Assembly (NCBI GenBank): GCA_022825385.1
Contig: JAJDWX010000015.1
Coordinates: 115,831-179,830 of the forward strand
Source: Rhodothermales bacterium
GTDB taxonomy: Bacteria > Bacteroidota > Rhodothermia > Rhodothermales > VXPQ01
Direction: 5' to 3'
Length of the DNA: 64,000 nt
This document shows positions 44,258 to 50,879 of this stretch, in pieces. The position numbers were made by a program, and so were the translations under genes. The notes under the pieces are model-generated. The model was not told where the DNA came from. It saw only the letters and a program-made list of their open reading frames with translations, and did not search any database. Numbering within the stretch: position 1 is the first letter of the stretch; each line of letters begins with the position of its first letter.

Positions 44258-45322
44258 TTAATTCACTCTTAAATGTTGGATTGCTATATCAAGGACTTTC
44301 ATTGCCTCACGGACACGCCTAACGGCTTGTTCATCATTGAGCGAAACTGAATGTAGATTAGAATTTGCATTTCTAAGATGTTGAGTGGCGATAAGTATAT
44401 CCTGTAAGAACTCCTCTTTATTGTCTTTCGTGGCATCGAAGGCAGCCTTTAAAGGCAATCCATTACGAAGCATTTCTAAAGCCTTAGGGTGTGCCACAAC
44501 TGCGCTCAATTTACTAATATTTCGAGATTCACCTAGACGTGTGTAACCATCACTATCTTTTTGAAATATCCATTCAGTAAGATCATTAAGGGGTTTTGTT
44601 TTGAAACAATCAGGATTAACGATAGGGTGAGTCGGCTGATTGTTGTGTCTGATACCGATAAATGAAGCAATATTAAGATTTCCAACGGCTGTGTAAAAGA
44701 CACCAAATTGAAAATTTTCTTCATCCAAATCTTTAATCTCAAAGAAATCATATGTTTTTATAGCTTCATAAGCTGCTAAGGCATCCAAACTTCGTCGAAC
44801 AGCATTGCTTTTACTTCCAATTTCACGAGCAATTGTAATATATCGCTGCTCTGGTTCACCAGGTATTTGGTCAAATAATAATTTTAAATATCGTGCCTTT
44901 GCCATAGGATCCCATCGTTGTACACCAGAAATATGACGAAATCCTAAATATTGTAGGGCATTTTCTCTTGTATCGACGATATACGCCCAAATTTTTACTG
45001 GCTTATATTGGGCTTTTTCCCAAATCTTTTTTATACTACTAATATCACCTGCTAAGGTGGGGTCTTGTAATAGTCGTAATGCGGTAAGTCTTCGGTTACC
45101 TTCTAAAACTATATACTTACCGTTTTCGGTAGGAGTTACTACAATAGTTTCACCTTTAAAAAAATTATTTGTGCTAATTGAAATCATTAAATCTTCAATA
45201 TTAGTCTTTTTTGCTAAATATTCGATGATGTTTTTTTCTCTTGGAAGTATAGTAATTGGCAAACGTGGATTTTGCTTATCGAGTTTTAATTCGTTAATAT
45301 TTAACATTTTAAAATTTTTCAT
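44258..45322 (-). CDS. ParB/Srx-fold protein, second gene of methyltransferase operon
   Basis: A 354-residue protein of low GC. Its N-terminal ~110 residues match ParB/sulfiredoxin-type domains: LKLDKQNPRLP, FFKGETIVVTPTENGKYIVL and EGNRRLTALRLLQDP, where the EGNRR element corresponds to the nucleotide-binding ExxRR region. A helical middle (RYLKLLFDQIPGEPEQRYIT, IGSKSNAVRRSLDALAAYE) looks like a DNA-binding helix-turn-helix. Recent ParB work shows CTP binding in this fold; Srx-like relatives bind ATP. It is tightly coupled to the methyltransferase (ATGA overlap). A role as sensor or loader of the nuclease is inference. Confidence 0.8.
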   Translation of the reverse strand: MKNFKMLNINELKLDKQNPRLPITILPREKNIIEYLAKKTNIEDLMISISTNNFFKGETIVVTPTENGKYIVLEGNRRLTALRLLQDPTLAGDISSIKKIWEKAQYKPVKIWAYIVDTRENALQYLGFRHISGVQRWDPMAKARYLKLLFDQIPGEPEQRYITIAREIGSKSNAVRRSLDALAAYEAIKTYDFFEIKDLDEENFQFGVFYTAVGNLNIASFIGIRHNNQPTHPIVNPDCFKTKPLNDLTEWIFQKDSDGYTRLGESRNISKLSAVVAHPKALEMLRNGLPLKAAFDATKDNKEEFLQDILIATQHLRNANSNLHSVSLNDEQAVRRVREAMKVLDIAIQHLRVN

Positions 45323-46260
45323 GCGAATACCTCTTTTGGTAAAGCCTCGAAAATTTGTTGAAAAATCATCGGTGGAACTGCATTACCGACAACCTTGTAT
45401 TTGCTATTCAATCCGGCTGTATCTGGAAATTTCCAACCACTGAGGTCCTGAAGTATCGCTGCTTCTTTGTATGAAAACCGACGAGCCTTTTTAGGATCTC
45501 CCTGAAAAACCCATTTATCCTTCCCCGTTTTTTTTAATGGCGGACTCATGGGATGCAATGGCATGTGCCGTGGATTTGCAAGTATTGTCTTACTCGGTTC
45601 ATTCCATCCTCGATAACGATTTCGGGATAGATAATACCAATGAAAATCCTGATCGGAAAATTCACCATAAGGCCATTTTTTCTCCAGTTTTTTCAGTACA
45701 TCTTCTTGTGTTCTAACCGGTTTCAATCCCGATCCGTGTGTGGGTTTAGGAAATCGATATCGCAATCCGAAATTTGACCGGATACCCACTATAAAAATTC
45801 GTCGCCGTTCTTGTGCCAACCCATACTGTACAGCATTGACAAAATCCCAAGTAACCCTATAGCCAGCTGAACGAAAACGGACAAGCTGAGCATTTAAAAA
45901 ATGCCTATTGTCGCTTCTTGCCATACCAGGTACGTTTTCCACAATAAAAACCTTGGGACGAATCTGTCGGAGGGCACGGTCAAATTCTCGATAAAGTCGA
46001 TTTATTTTACGATCACTTTGGCGCGCCCCGCCTTGACAGTAACCTTGGCATGGATAGCAGCCGGCTAAAATATCTGCCACAGGAAAATCTTTAATTTCTT
46101 CAATACTATCGATTTTGAAATCGGTTTCGGGCAAATTAGCCTCATAGACATCTTTGGCATAGCTTAGAATATCATTTGCCATCAGAATCTCGCAACCAGC
46201 GTCGATTAGACCCCGATCTGATCCCCCGCATCCGGTAAAAAGAGAAACAGCCTTGATCAT
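45319..46260 (-). CDS. C5-cytosine DNA methyltransferase
   Basis: A 313-residue m5C methyltransferase. Motif I AVSLFTGCGGSDRGLIDAG, motif IV LAGCYPCQGYCQGGARQS with the catalytic Cys, motif VI VFIVENVPGM, motif VIII YGLAQERRRIFIVG and motif X YKVVGNAVPP are all present. Target recognition is between ~190 and 280. The gene starts inside the end of the antitoxin-like ORF (ATGA overlap) and ends overlapping the ParB-like start, so four ORFs are coupled. It would mark self DNA for the associated nuclease. Base composition is AT-rich, unlike the chromosome around it. Confidence 0.93.
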   Translation of the reverse strand: MIKAVSLFTGCGGSDRGLIDAGCEILMANDILSYAKDVYEANLPETDFKIDSIEEIKDFPVADILAGCYPCQGYCQGGARQSDRKINRLYREFDRALRQIRPKVFIVENVPGMARSDNRHFLNAQLVRFRSAGYRVTWDFVNAVQYGLAQERRRIFIVGIRSNFGLRYRFPKPTHGSGLKPVRTQEDVLKKLEKKWPYGEFSDQDFHWYYLSRNRYRGWNEPSKTILANPRHMPLHPMSPPLKKTGKDKWVFQGDPKKARRFSYKEAAILQDLSGWKFPDTAGLNSKYKVVGNAVPPMIFQQIFEALPKEVFA

Positions 46261-46574
46261 TGCTCTGCCCTCTTTACCAGAACAAGTGTGTCTGCTGTTT
46301 TCAAGGCCGCCCGAAGCCGGGCGGCTGTCGAGTCGAGTGACCGGTAGTGCTGTGTGCGACCTCTTTCGGGCCGATACTTTGTTGCGTAGGCAGTCCTGCG
46401 ATCCTTGACCCGTACAAAGACAACGATAGGGTCGAAGCCCTCTGGAGCACGGGAACGGAACAGCGATTCCCGGAGCCTCCTGTCAATGACCGCGGTCAAG
46501 GTGAGCACCGTGTTTGCAGCGATGCCCTTGATCCCCTCAAAGAGGTGGGTGTCGATATGGATTGTCATCGGCAT
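46257..46574 (-). CDS. VapB-like ribbon-helix-helix protein with foreign tail
   Basis: A 105-residue frame. The first ~45 residues (MTIHIDTHLFEGIKGIAANT, then LTAVIDRRLRES) closely parallel the VapB at 49640-49888, a ribbon-helix-helix DNA-binding antitoxin. The remainder (VVFVRVKDRRTAYATKYR...) has no counterpart there and replaces the toxin-binding tail. The promoter upstream matches that of vapBC. Its stop overlaps the methyltransferase start, so this is either a captured antitoxin now acting as the operon's regulator, or a decayed antitoxin fused by deletion. A stem of 8 bp (46306-46325) lies near its end. Confidence 0.55.
   Translation of the reverse strand: MPMTIHIDTHLFEGIKGIAANTVLTLTAVIDRRLRESLFRSRAPEGFDPIVVFVRVKDRRTAYATKYRPERGRTQHYRSLDSTAARLRAALKTADTLVLVKRAEQ
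46306..46325 (-). promoter_or_regulatory. GC-rich hairpin before the methyltransferase start
   Basis: GCCGCCCG and CGGGCGGC pair around a four-base loop, inside the antitoxin-like ORF and 46 bp before the methyltransferase ATG. No T-run follows, so it is not a classical terminator; it could slow ribosomes or act as an attenuator. Confidence 0.4.
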
Positions 46575-46580
46575 GCGCGA

Positions 46581-46609
46581 AACATATGAATTAAAAATAT
46601 TTTTGTCAA
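46581..46609 (-). promoter_or_regulatory. Promoter of the VapB-like / methyltransferase operon
   Basis: On the minus strand TTGACA (46604-46609) and TATGTT (46581-46586) are separated by 17 bp. The -10 lies 6 bp before the ATG at 46574, giving a nearly leaderless message. The vapBC promoter at 49896-49924 has the same two hexamers and spacing. Confidence 0.7.
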
Positions 46610-46856
46610 CCCCCAATCTGCAGATAGCGTTACTAGGGTGCCTCAGGTTAGCTGGACAGAAATTTGAAATTTTAAGGTGTAATATTAAGGCTTGTAGCCG
46701 AATGCGTTTGGGCACTTAGGCAGGAAATAGTGTCCAAACCGATATGTGGCCCATCCTGATTGCTCGAAATATCGGGGATATTTTCGCCGGTGAATACGGG
46801 ATCAACAACCAGTGGGCCTACGCCAATTGCGGCATCCCGTTTAAATTCCGCTCTTC
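46610..46856. other. Gene-poor debris region
   Basis: No gene is recognised between the antitoxin-like promoter and the VapC fragment. The short ORFs here have no family motif. The region probably holds residues of the deletion that fused IS481 and VapC. Confidence 0.4.
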
Positions 46857-47085
46857 TCAGCACTCCCCCACTCGCGACGGACGCTGCCACCGCAACCCCT
46901 CGAACCAGGCGAAATCCCGGTCCAGCGTGATCCATTCGCAGCCAGACTTGATCGCCAGGGCGGCAACCTTGTAGAAGGTGTCGGGGTAGTAGCCCATGAT
47001 ACGACAGGCTTTCGATACGTTGCCGAGTTCCTCGGCGAGCTCAAGGAGGGACAATTTGCGTTTCTATTTTCTGTAATGGCGGGCA
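46857..47085 (-). pseudogene. IS481-family transposase start fused to VapC end (debris)
   Basis: From an ATG at 47085 with AAAGGAG ahead, and then in the next frame, the strand reads KRKLSLLELAEELGNVSKAC and IMGYYPDTFY, the helix-turn-helix start of IS481-type transposases. It continues without stop into ALAIKSGCEWITLDRDFAWF, which is the end of a VapC toxin nearly identical to that of the intact VapC at 49213. So an insertion element and a toxin gene were joined by deletion. Neither part can be functional. Confidence 0.65.
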
Positions 47086-47120
47086 TCGGAATGTCTCCTT
47101 TGGGATTGTTTCGTGTAAAA

Positions 47121-47195
47121 ACCAATCTGAGGGAGACCCCAGTGTCCGTTCTCCTTTTGTCTTGGACTGTCAAGCAAATACTGAATCTGTACAGA
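47121..47195. repeat. Element-end-like sequence shared with 59442-59516
   Basis: About 73 bp containing ACCCCAGTGTCCGTTCT resemble 59442-59516 (GGCCCCGGTGTCCGCTCT) at roughly two thirds of positions by eye. It lies just upstream of the IS481 transposase start, and a GTGTCC motif is common in IS481-type ends, so both may be decayed element termini. Confidence 0.4.
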
Positions 47196-47243
47196 AGGAA
47201 AGGGGGCTAATACGGAGAGAGGCGGGAAGCCAGGAAAAGCATT

Positions 47244-47795
47244 TCAAGGTTTTTGAGGGGCTGGATAGCCACAGACGCCAATGGCCACTGCAAAGCTGAA
47301 TGCCTCCATGTTATTATGCTGGTAAGCCAAGCCTTTGCCATTGGGCTTGTCCCAAAAATACCGAACATCTGTAATGGGGTTTTTTCCCAGAAAGTCAAGC
47401 AGGGATTTTAGAGGGGTTACTTTTTCTGCTCTATTTTCGCGCACTATTTCCTTTGCCCTTTCTTGATATAGAGATTCTATCTTTATCCGCTCTTTCTCTG
47501 GAAGGTCAGCGAAAAGTTTGCATATATTGTGGCCCCTCTTTGTTTTTAATTCTCCTCCGGCCCTTTTGTCGATTTGTTGATGAGCATATTTAAGGAGGAT
47601 TTCGATGGTGTATAGACTAACTATGCACTTGGCCATGATGAAGCCAAATTTAAGGTTTTCACTCAAGTCATCGCGCCGCCCTGCTTCTCTTAGGGCTTTC
47701 TTTATGCCCTTTTCAGGGAATGGTATGTCGGCAAAAATAAAAATGCCCTCCATGGTTTTAAGGGGTATTTCTTGTGTTTTTTCTTTTTTGTCCAT
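47244..47795 (-). CDS. HEPN-like (AbiV-type?) protein
   Basis: A 183-residue, mostly helical protein. FIMAKCIVSLYTIEILLKYAHQQ followed by KTKRGHNICKLFADLPEKER is the pattern of HEPN-type helical proteins in which a Gly-His pair precedes a long helix. A canonical R-x4-6-H RNase motif is not visible, so catalysis is doubtful. AbiV-like HEPN proteins abort phage infection in some hosts. The gene lies 88 bp downstream of the AAA ATPase gene on the same strand and is AT-richer than it. Function is inferred only from fold-like pattern and context. Confidence 0.5.
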   Translation of the reverse strand: MDKKEKTQEIPLKTMEGIFIFADIPFPEKGIKKALREAGRRDDLSENLKFGFIMAKCIVSLYTIEILLKYAHQQIDKRAGGELKTKRGHNICKLFADLPEKERIKIESLYQERAKEIVRENRAEKVTPLKSLLDFLGKNPITDVRYFWDKPNGKGLAYQHNNMEAFSFAVAIGVCGYPAPQKP

Positions 47796-47883
47796 AGTTT
47801 AGGTCTTGCTTTTTTTATTTTACGACATTTGGCTCTCGCCTCATGCCGATGTGAGGATACTTATCGTCGTACATCGGAACCTC

Positions 47884-48918
47884 CTATTCCCGGTTAATAG
47901 CAGGAAGACTATTAACCGACTTCGCTCGTTGGAGCACCTCCTTGCGATAATGAAATCGCTCAAGAGCAACCTGAATATCCTCGTCGCGCAGTTTACTTGT
48001 TCCAGCCAATGCGCAACGCTTTCTCGCCTCAAGACATACACGCTCTGCCTCCGCAAACGATGCTCCGGAAACAGCTTCTACTAATATACTGATTTGACTT
48101 TTAGTAGTACGAAGAGGGCGAAATCTCTTCATCATCAAGGTTTTCAAACCTTTTTGATCAGGCAATTCGAACCGTAGTACATCATCAAATCGGCGCCATA
48201 TTGCTGGATCTATAGCCTGTTCGAAATTAGTCGCTGCAATGACAAGAGAACGCCCATTGAAACTGTCGAGAAGTTGTAAGAATGAGTTCACGACGCGCTT
48301 GATCTCTCCATGTTCCGTTGCATCGTCACGCGAGCGACCAATTGCATCAAATTCATCAAAGAAAACCACCCAAGGCCCCCTGCTTGCATAATCGAATACC
48401 TTGCGGAGATTCGCTGCGGTTTCTCCAAGAAGAGAAGATACGACGCTATCGAATCGGACATACAGCATGGGTAAAGCCAATTCTGCTGCAATGACCTGTG
48501 CGCATTCCGTTTTGCCACATCCAGAAGGACCACAAAAAAGGAGTCGATGCGTAGGCGTAAGCCCATGCGCCTCAAGGATTTCCCAGCCACGAACTTCGGC
48601 TATGACCCGGCGAAGCGCGGTGTAGGTCCTGGTATCCAGTACCATATCATCAAAATACCGGTCAGGCGTACGAACAGAAAGGAGCGGAGTTTTCCGGTCA
48701 CTGTCCATCGGCACTGGGTCGAATACAGGTCCGTTGCTTCGCATTCTCTCCATTGACCGCGTGCCATTGCCTAAAATGAATTGAAGTTCATTAGCAAGAA
48801 CAAGATGCTGTTTCTTCCTTTCCTCATCAATGATTTCGGAGGCAATGTCACGAAAGCCTGTGTCATCGCGTCGTTGATACGTTTCGAACAATTTTTTCAG
48901 TAAATCCGCACGTGCCAT
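47884..48918 (-). CDS. AAA-family ATPase
   Basis: About 344 residues from MARADLLKKLFETYQRRDD. AAA module: LLFCGPSGCGKTECAQVIA (Walker A), VVFFDEFDAIGRSRDD (Walker B), ATNFEQAIDPAIWRRFDDV (sensor 1 and arginine finger). The N-terminal ~100 residues are helical. Proteins of this subtype are often followed by an S8 subtilase; here no protease gene follows and the next gene is the HEPN-like one. It may be an orphaned half of an AAA-protease module or have acquired a new partner. The track's 39 extra residues precede a typical start. Confidence 0.88.
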   Translation of the reverse strand: MARADLLKKLFETYQRRDDTGFRDIASEIIDEERKKQHLVLANELQFILGNGTRSMERMRSNGPVFDPVPMDSDRKTPLLSVRTPDRYFDDMVLDTRTYTALRRVIAEVRGWEILEAHGLTPTHRLLFCGPSGCGKTECAQVIAAELALPMLYVRFDSVVSSLLGETAANLRKVFDYASRGPWVVFFDEFDAIGRSRDDATEHGEIKRVVNSFLQLLDSFNGRSLVIAATNFEQAIDPAIWRRFDDVLRFELPDQKGLKTLMMKRFRPLRTTKSQISILVEAVSGASFAEAERVCLEARKRCALAGTSKLRDEDIQVALERFHYRKEVLQRAKSVNSLPAINRE

Positions 48919-49212
48919 GATCGCCTTCCGGGTTGCTTGTGACTTCCTGAGAGTGTAAGGGTGGCGATTTTCAAGGACTATGCGGTGGTCGCGACGGCAC
49001 GATATCGGGGTTTTTAACACCCGCCCGCGATTCAAAAAGATCGTCGGGGCTTACCCGACAGCCGGTTGGCGACCTCGTGGCGGGGGGCCTCGTCCGGCAG
49101 AGCGACGGAACATAATATAGGAATTCGACAGGGCCACTGCCAACAGATTTTCGAAAAAATTTCCACCAGAGGGCCGTGTTGTCCCTGTTTTACACATTCT
49201 TGGCCATCCGCC

Positions 49213-49653
49213 TCAGCACGTCTCCACCCGCGGCGGGCGCTGCCACCGCAACCCTTCGAACCGGGCGAAATCCCGATCCAGCGTAATCCATTCGCAGCCG
49301 GACTCGATCGCCAGGGCGGCGAACCAGGCATCCGGAATCAGATTGCCCCGCGCTTCCGCATCCCGGCAGAGCCGCGTGAAAATATCCCAGTGTCGCAGAC
49401 CCGGGGCAATCGGAACGCAGTGCGGCTGATCCCGGACAACCTTTGCAAATTCCAGCGCATGCTTCAGGGGACTGGGGAGACGGAAAATGCGCGGATGGGT
49501 GACTACGCGGAGAAATCCGCTCAAGACCAGATCGGCCATGCCGAAAGCCTCGTCTCCTTTCAGCGCGGCATCAAGCCATGACCGGCAAGAGGCATGTTCC
49601 GGGGCGTCGCAGCGATACGCCGCAACAAGCACGTTTACGTCAGGAAGAACCAC
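49213..49653 (-). CDS. vapC: VapC-type PIN-domain toxin
   Basis: About 146 residues from a GTG (VVLPDVNVLVAAYR). PIN-domain acidic residues are visible in LPDVNVL, DAWFAALA and ITLDRDFARF; the fold is an Mg-dependent RNase that typically cuts tRNA or rRNA. The start overlaps the end of vapB. An ATG 21 bp further upstream is an alternative. The C-terminal ALAIESGCEWITLDRDF is nearly repeated in the debris at 46857. Expression is expected to be held by VapB. Confidence 0.9.
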   Translation of the reverse strand: MVLPDVNVLVAAYRCDAPEHASCRSWLDAALKGDEAFGMADLVLSGFLRVVTHPRIFRLPSPLKHALEFAKVVRDQPHCVPIAPGLRHWDIFTRLCRDAEARGNLIPDAWFAALAIESGCEWITLDRDFARFEGLRWQRPPRVETC

Positions 49654-49888
49654 GATCCGCCTCCATATGATCAAGCAAGGCGGCCGAATCGCTCAGGTCC
49701 ACGCCGGGCATGAGCCCGCTACCGTGGAAGAGCGGCAAATCGACGGCGGGACGTTCCGGGTCGCGCCGCCGGGACAGCGATTCCCGGAGCGCCTCGTCAA
49801 TGACCGAGGTCAGGGTGCGTTTGGTGCTTGCAGCGATGCCTTTGAGCTCCGCAAACAGGTGGTCGTCGATATGGATTGTCGTGCGCAT
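49640..49888 (-). CDS. vapB: VapB-type antitoxin
   Basis: About 82 residues from MRTTIHIDDHLFAELKGIAA. Residues 1-45 form the ribbon-helix-helix domain (TLTSVIDEALRES), and the acidic tail PGVDLSDSAALLDHMEADRG is the usual VapC-blocking part. It is the first gene of the pair and overlaps vapC. I start at the fifth codon of the track ORF since the promoter -10 ends 8 bp before it. Confidence 0.9.
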   Translation of the reverse strand: MRTTIHIDDHLFAELKGIAASTKRTLTSVIDEALRESLSRRRDPERPAVDLPLFHGSGLMPGVDLSDSAALLDHMEADRGSS

Positions 49889-49895
49889 GCATAAA

Positions 49896-49924
49896 AACAT
49901 ACATATTAAACATATTTATGTCAA
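49896..49924 (-). promoter_or_regulatory. vapBC promoter
   Basis: Minus-strand TTGACA (49919-49924), 17-bp spacer, TATGTT (49896-49901). The start codon at 49888 follows so closely that the mRNA is likely leaderless or nearly so. The spacer is AT-rich with AATATG-like repeats that VapB could bind. Confidence 0.7.
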
Positions 49925-50071
49925 CCCCGAATATACAGATAAGGTCCCCGCTGGTCAAAGAATTATCCAGGTCAAAAAACAGCGGGGGATGGTTCAGGAT
50001 TTATCCCGAAAGTCCGCCTTCCAAAAGGGGCGGATGCCGGGGTCCCCGTTATCGCCTTGCTACGTCCCCAG

Positions 50072-50572
50072 TCATAGGCGATAGAATGCAATCAGGTCCT
50101 GGCTATCCGGCGGCGGGTTTCCGAGTTGGCGCATCATTGCGGTGACCTGCCCGCGGTGATAGGCGGCGTGGTTCACCACATGCTGCACGGATTGCCAGAA
50201 AACGGACTGCGTCTGTTGGCCATCGAGTTCGGCATAGCGAAAGGCATGGTCGAGGCCGTTCTGCTCATCCTGGCCGACTTGATCGACTACGCGCCGGACA
50301 TGCCGTTCCTCCTCAATCCAGCGCGCGCGAATATCCTGCGCGGCCTCGAAATCCTTCGGGTCGAAGAACGGCGGCAACGGCTCCCCCTCCCAGCGCAGGC
50401 GCCATACCCATTCGGAAAACACGATGTGGAGCAACGTGTCCCGAATCGAGGAAAAACTGTTCCCCATATCCTTGCGGAAATGGTCGGGGGCGATCTTCTC
50501 GACCGCGTCAAGCAGTCGGTCTCGCGCCCAATAGTGATAGTCGAGCAGGGCAAGCAGGGCTTTCAGCGTCAT
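50072..50572 (-). CDS. DinB-family protein
   Basis: A 166-residue four-helix protein. LLDYHYWARDRLLDAVEKI, RDTLLHIVFSEWVWRLRW with the first metal His, and HVVNHAAYHRGQVTAMMRQLG with the paired His of DinB-type bundles are visible. Members are metal-dependent thiol-related transferases or of unknown function, often DNA-damage- or stress-linked. It ends IAFYRL, normal for the family. It is a lone housekeeping-type gene between TA debris and the STAND-like ATPase. Confidence 0.9.
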   Translation of the reverse strand: MTLKALLALLDYHYWARDRLLDAVEKIAPDHFRKDMGNSFSSIRDTLLHIVFSEWVWRLRWEGEPLPPFFDPKDFEAAQDIRARWIEEERHVRRVVDQVGQDEQNGLDHAFRYAELDGQQTQSVFWQSVQHVVNHAAYHRGQVTAMMRQLGNPPPDSQDLIAFYRL

Positions 50573-50634
50573 GTCGATTCTGTTTCTCGGATTGTAGCGA
50601 CGGGCATGGGTTCTCGGTAAAACCTATTTATTGC

Positions 50635-50764
50635 GCGCATCGAAGTCAAGCCCGCCCCGCCCGCCGCAATCCGTCTCGGGCCATGGCTGCAATGCGTCGC
50701 CCGGCATGAAGCGCCCCGCCGGAAAATTTGTTCAGCAAATTTGTTGACAACTATTTTGTTGAAT
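50635..50764 (+). repeat. Direct repeat A upstream of the STAND-like ATPase gene
   Basis: Begins GCGCATCGAAGTCAAGCCCG and ends in a TTGTTGAC-rich stretch. It recurs at 53113-53248, after the ATPase gene, with few changes apart from a small insertion in the middle. The pair encloses about 2.35 kb. Confidence 0.8.
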
Positions 50765-50773
50765 TCGTATATT
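50744..50773 (+). promoter_or_regulatory. Promoter of the STAND-like ATPase gene
   Basis: TTGACA (50744-50749) and TATATT (50768-50773) with 18 bp between, ~107 bp before the ATG at 50880. Three TTTGTTGA motifs lie around it (about 50740, 50754 and 50786), possibly operator half-sites. Confidence 0.6.
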
Positions 50774-50879
50774 GAGGTCAACCGTTTTGTTGAACGAGGG
50801 TGAGCGCCATGAGATCGCGCTTTCGCGACCACCACATAGCCTTTGAAGACCGCCCCTTCGCCAAACAAATAAAATCGCA

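Noticed and set aside
44258-45322. ParB-like gene as a partition protein
   Set aside because: Overlaps a methyltransferase gene with no parA beside it in the operon; the ParA-like gene belongs to another operon on the opposite strand.
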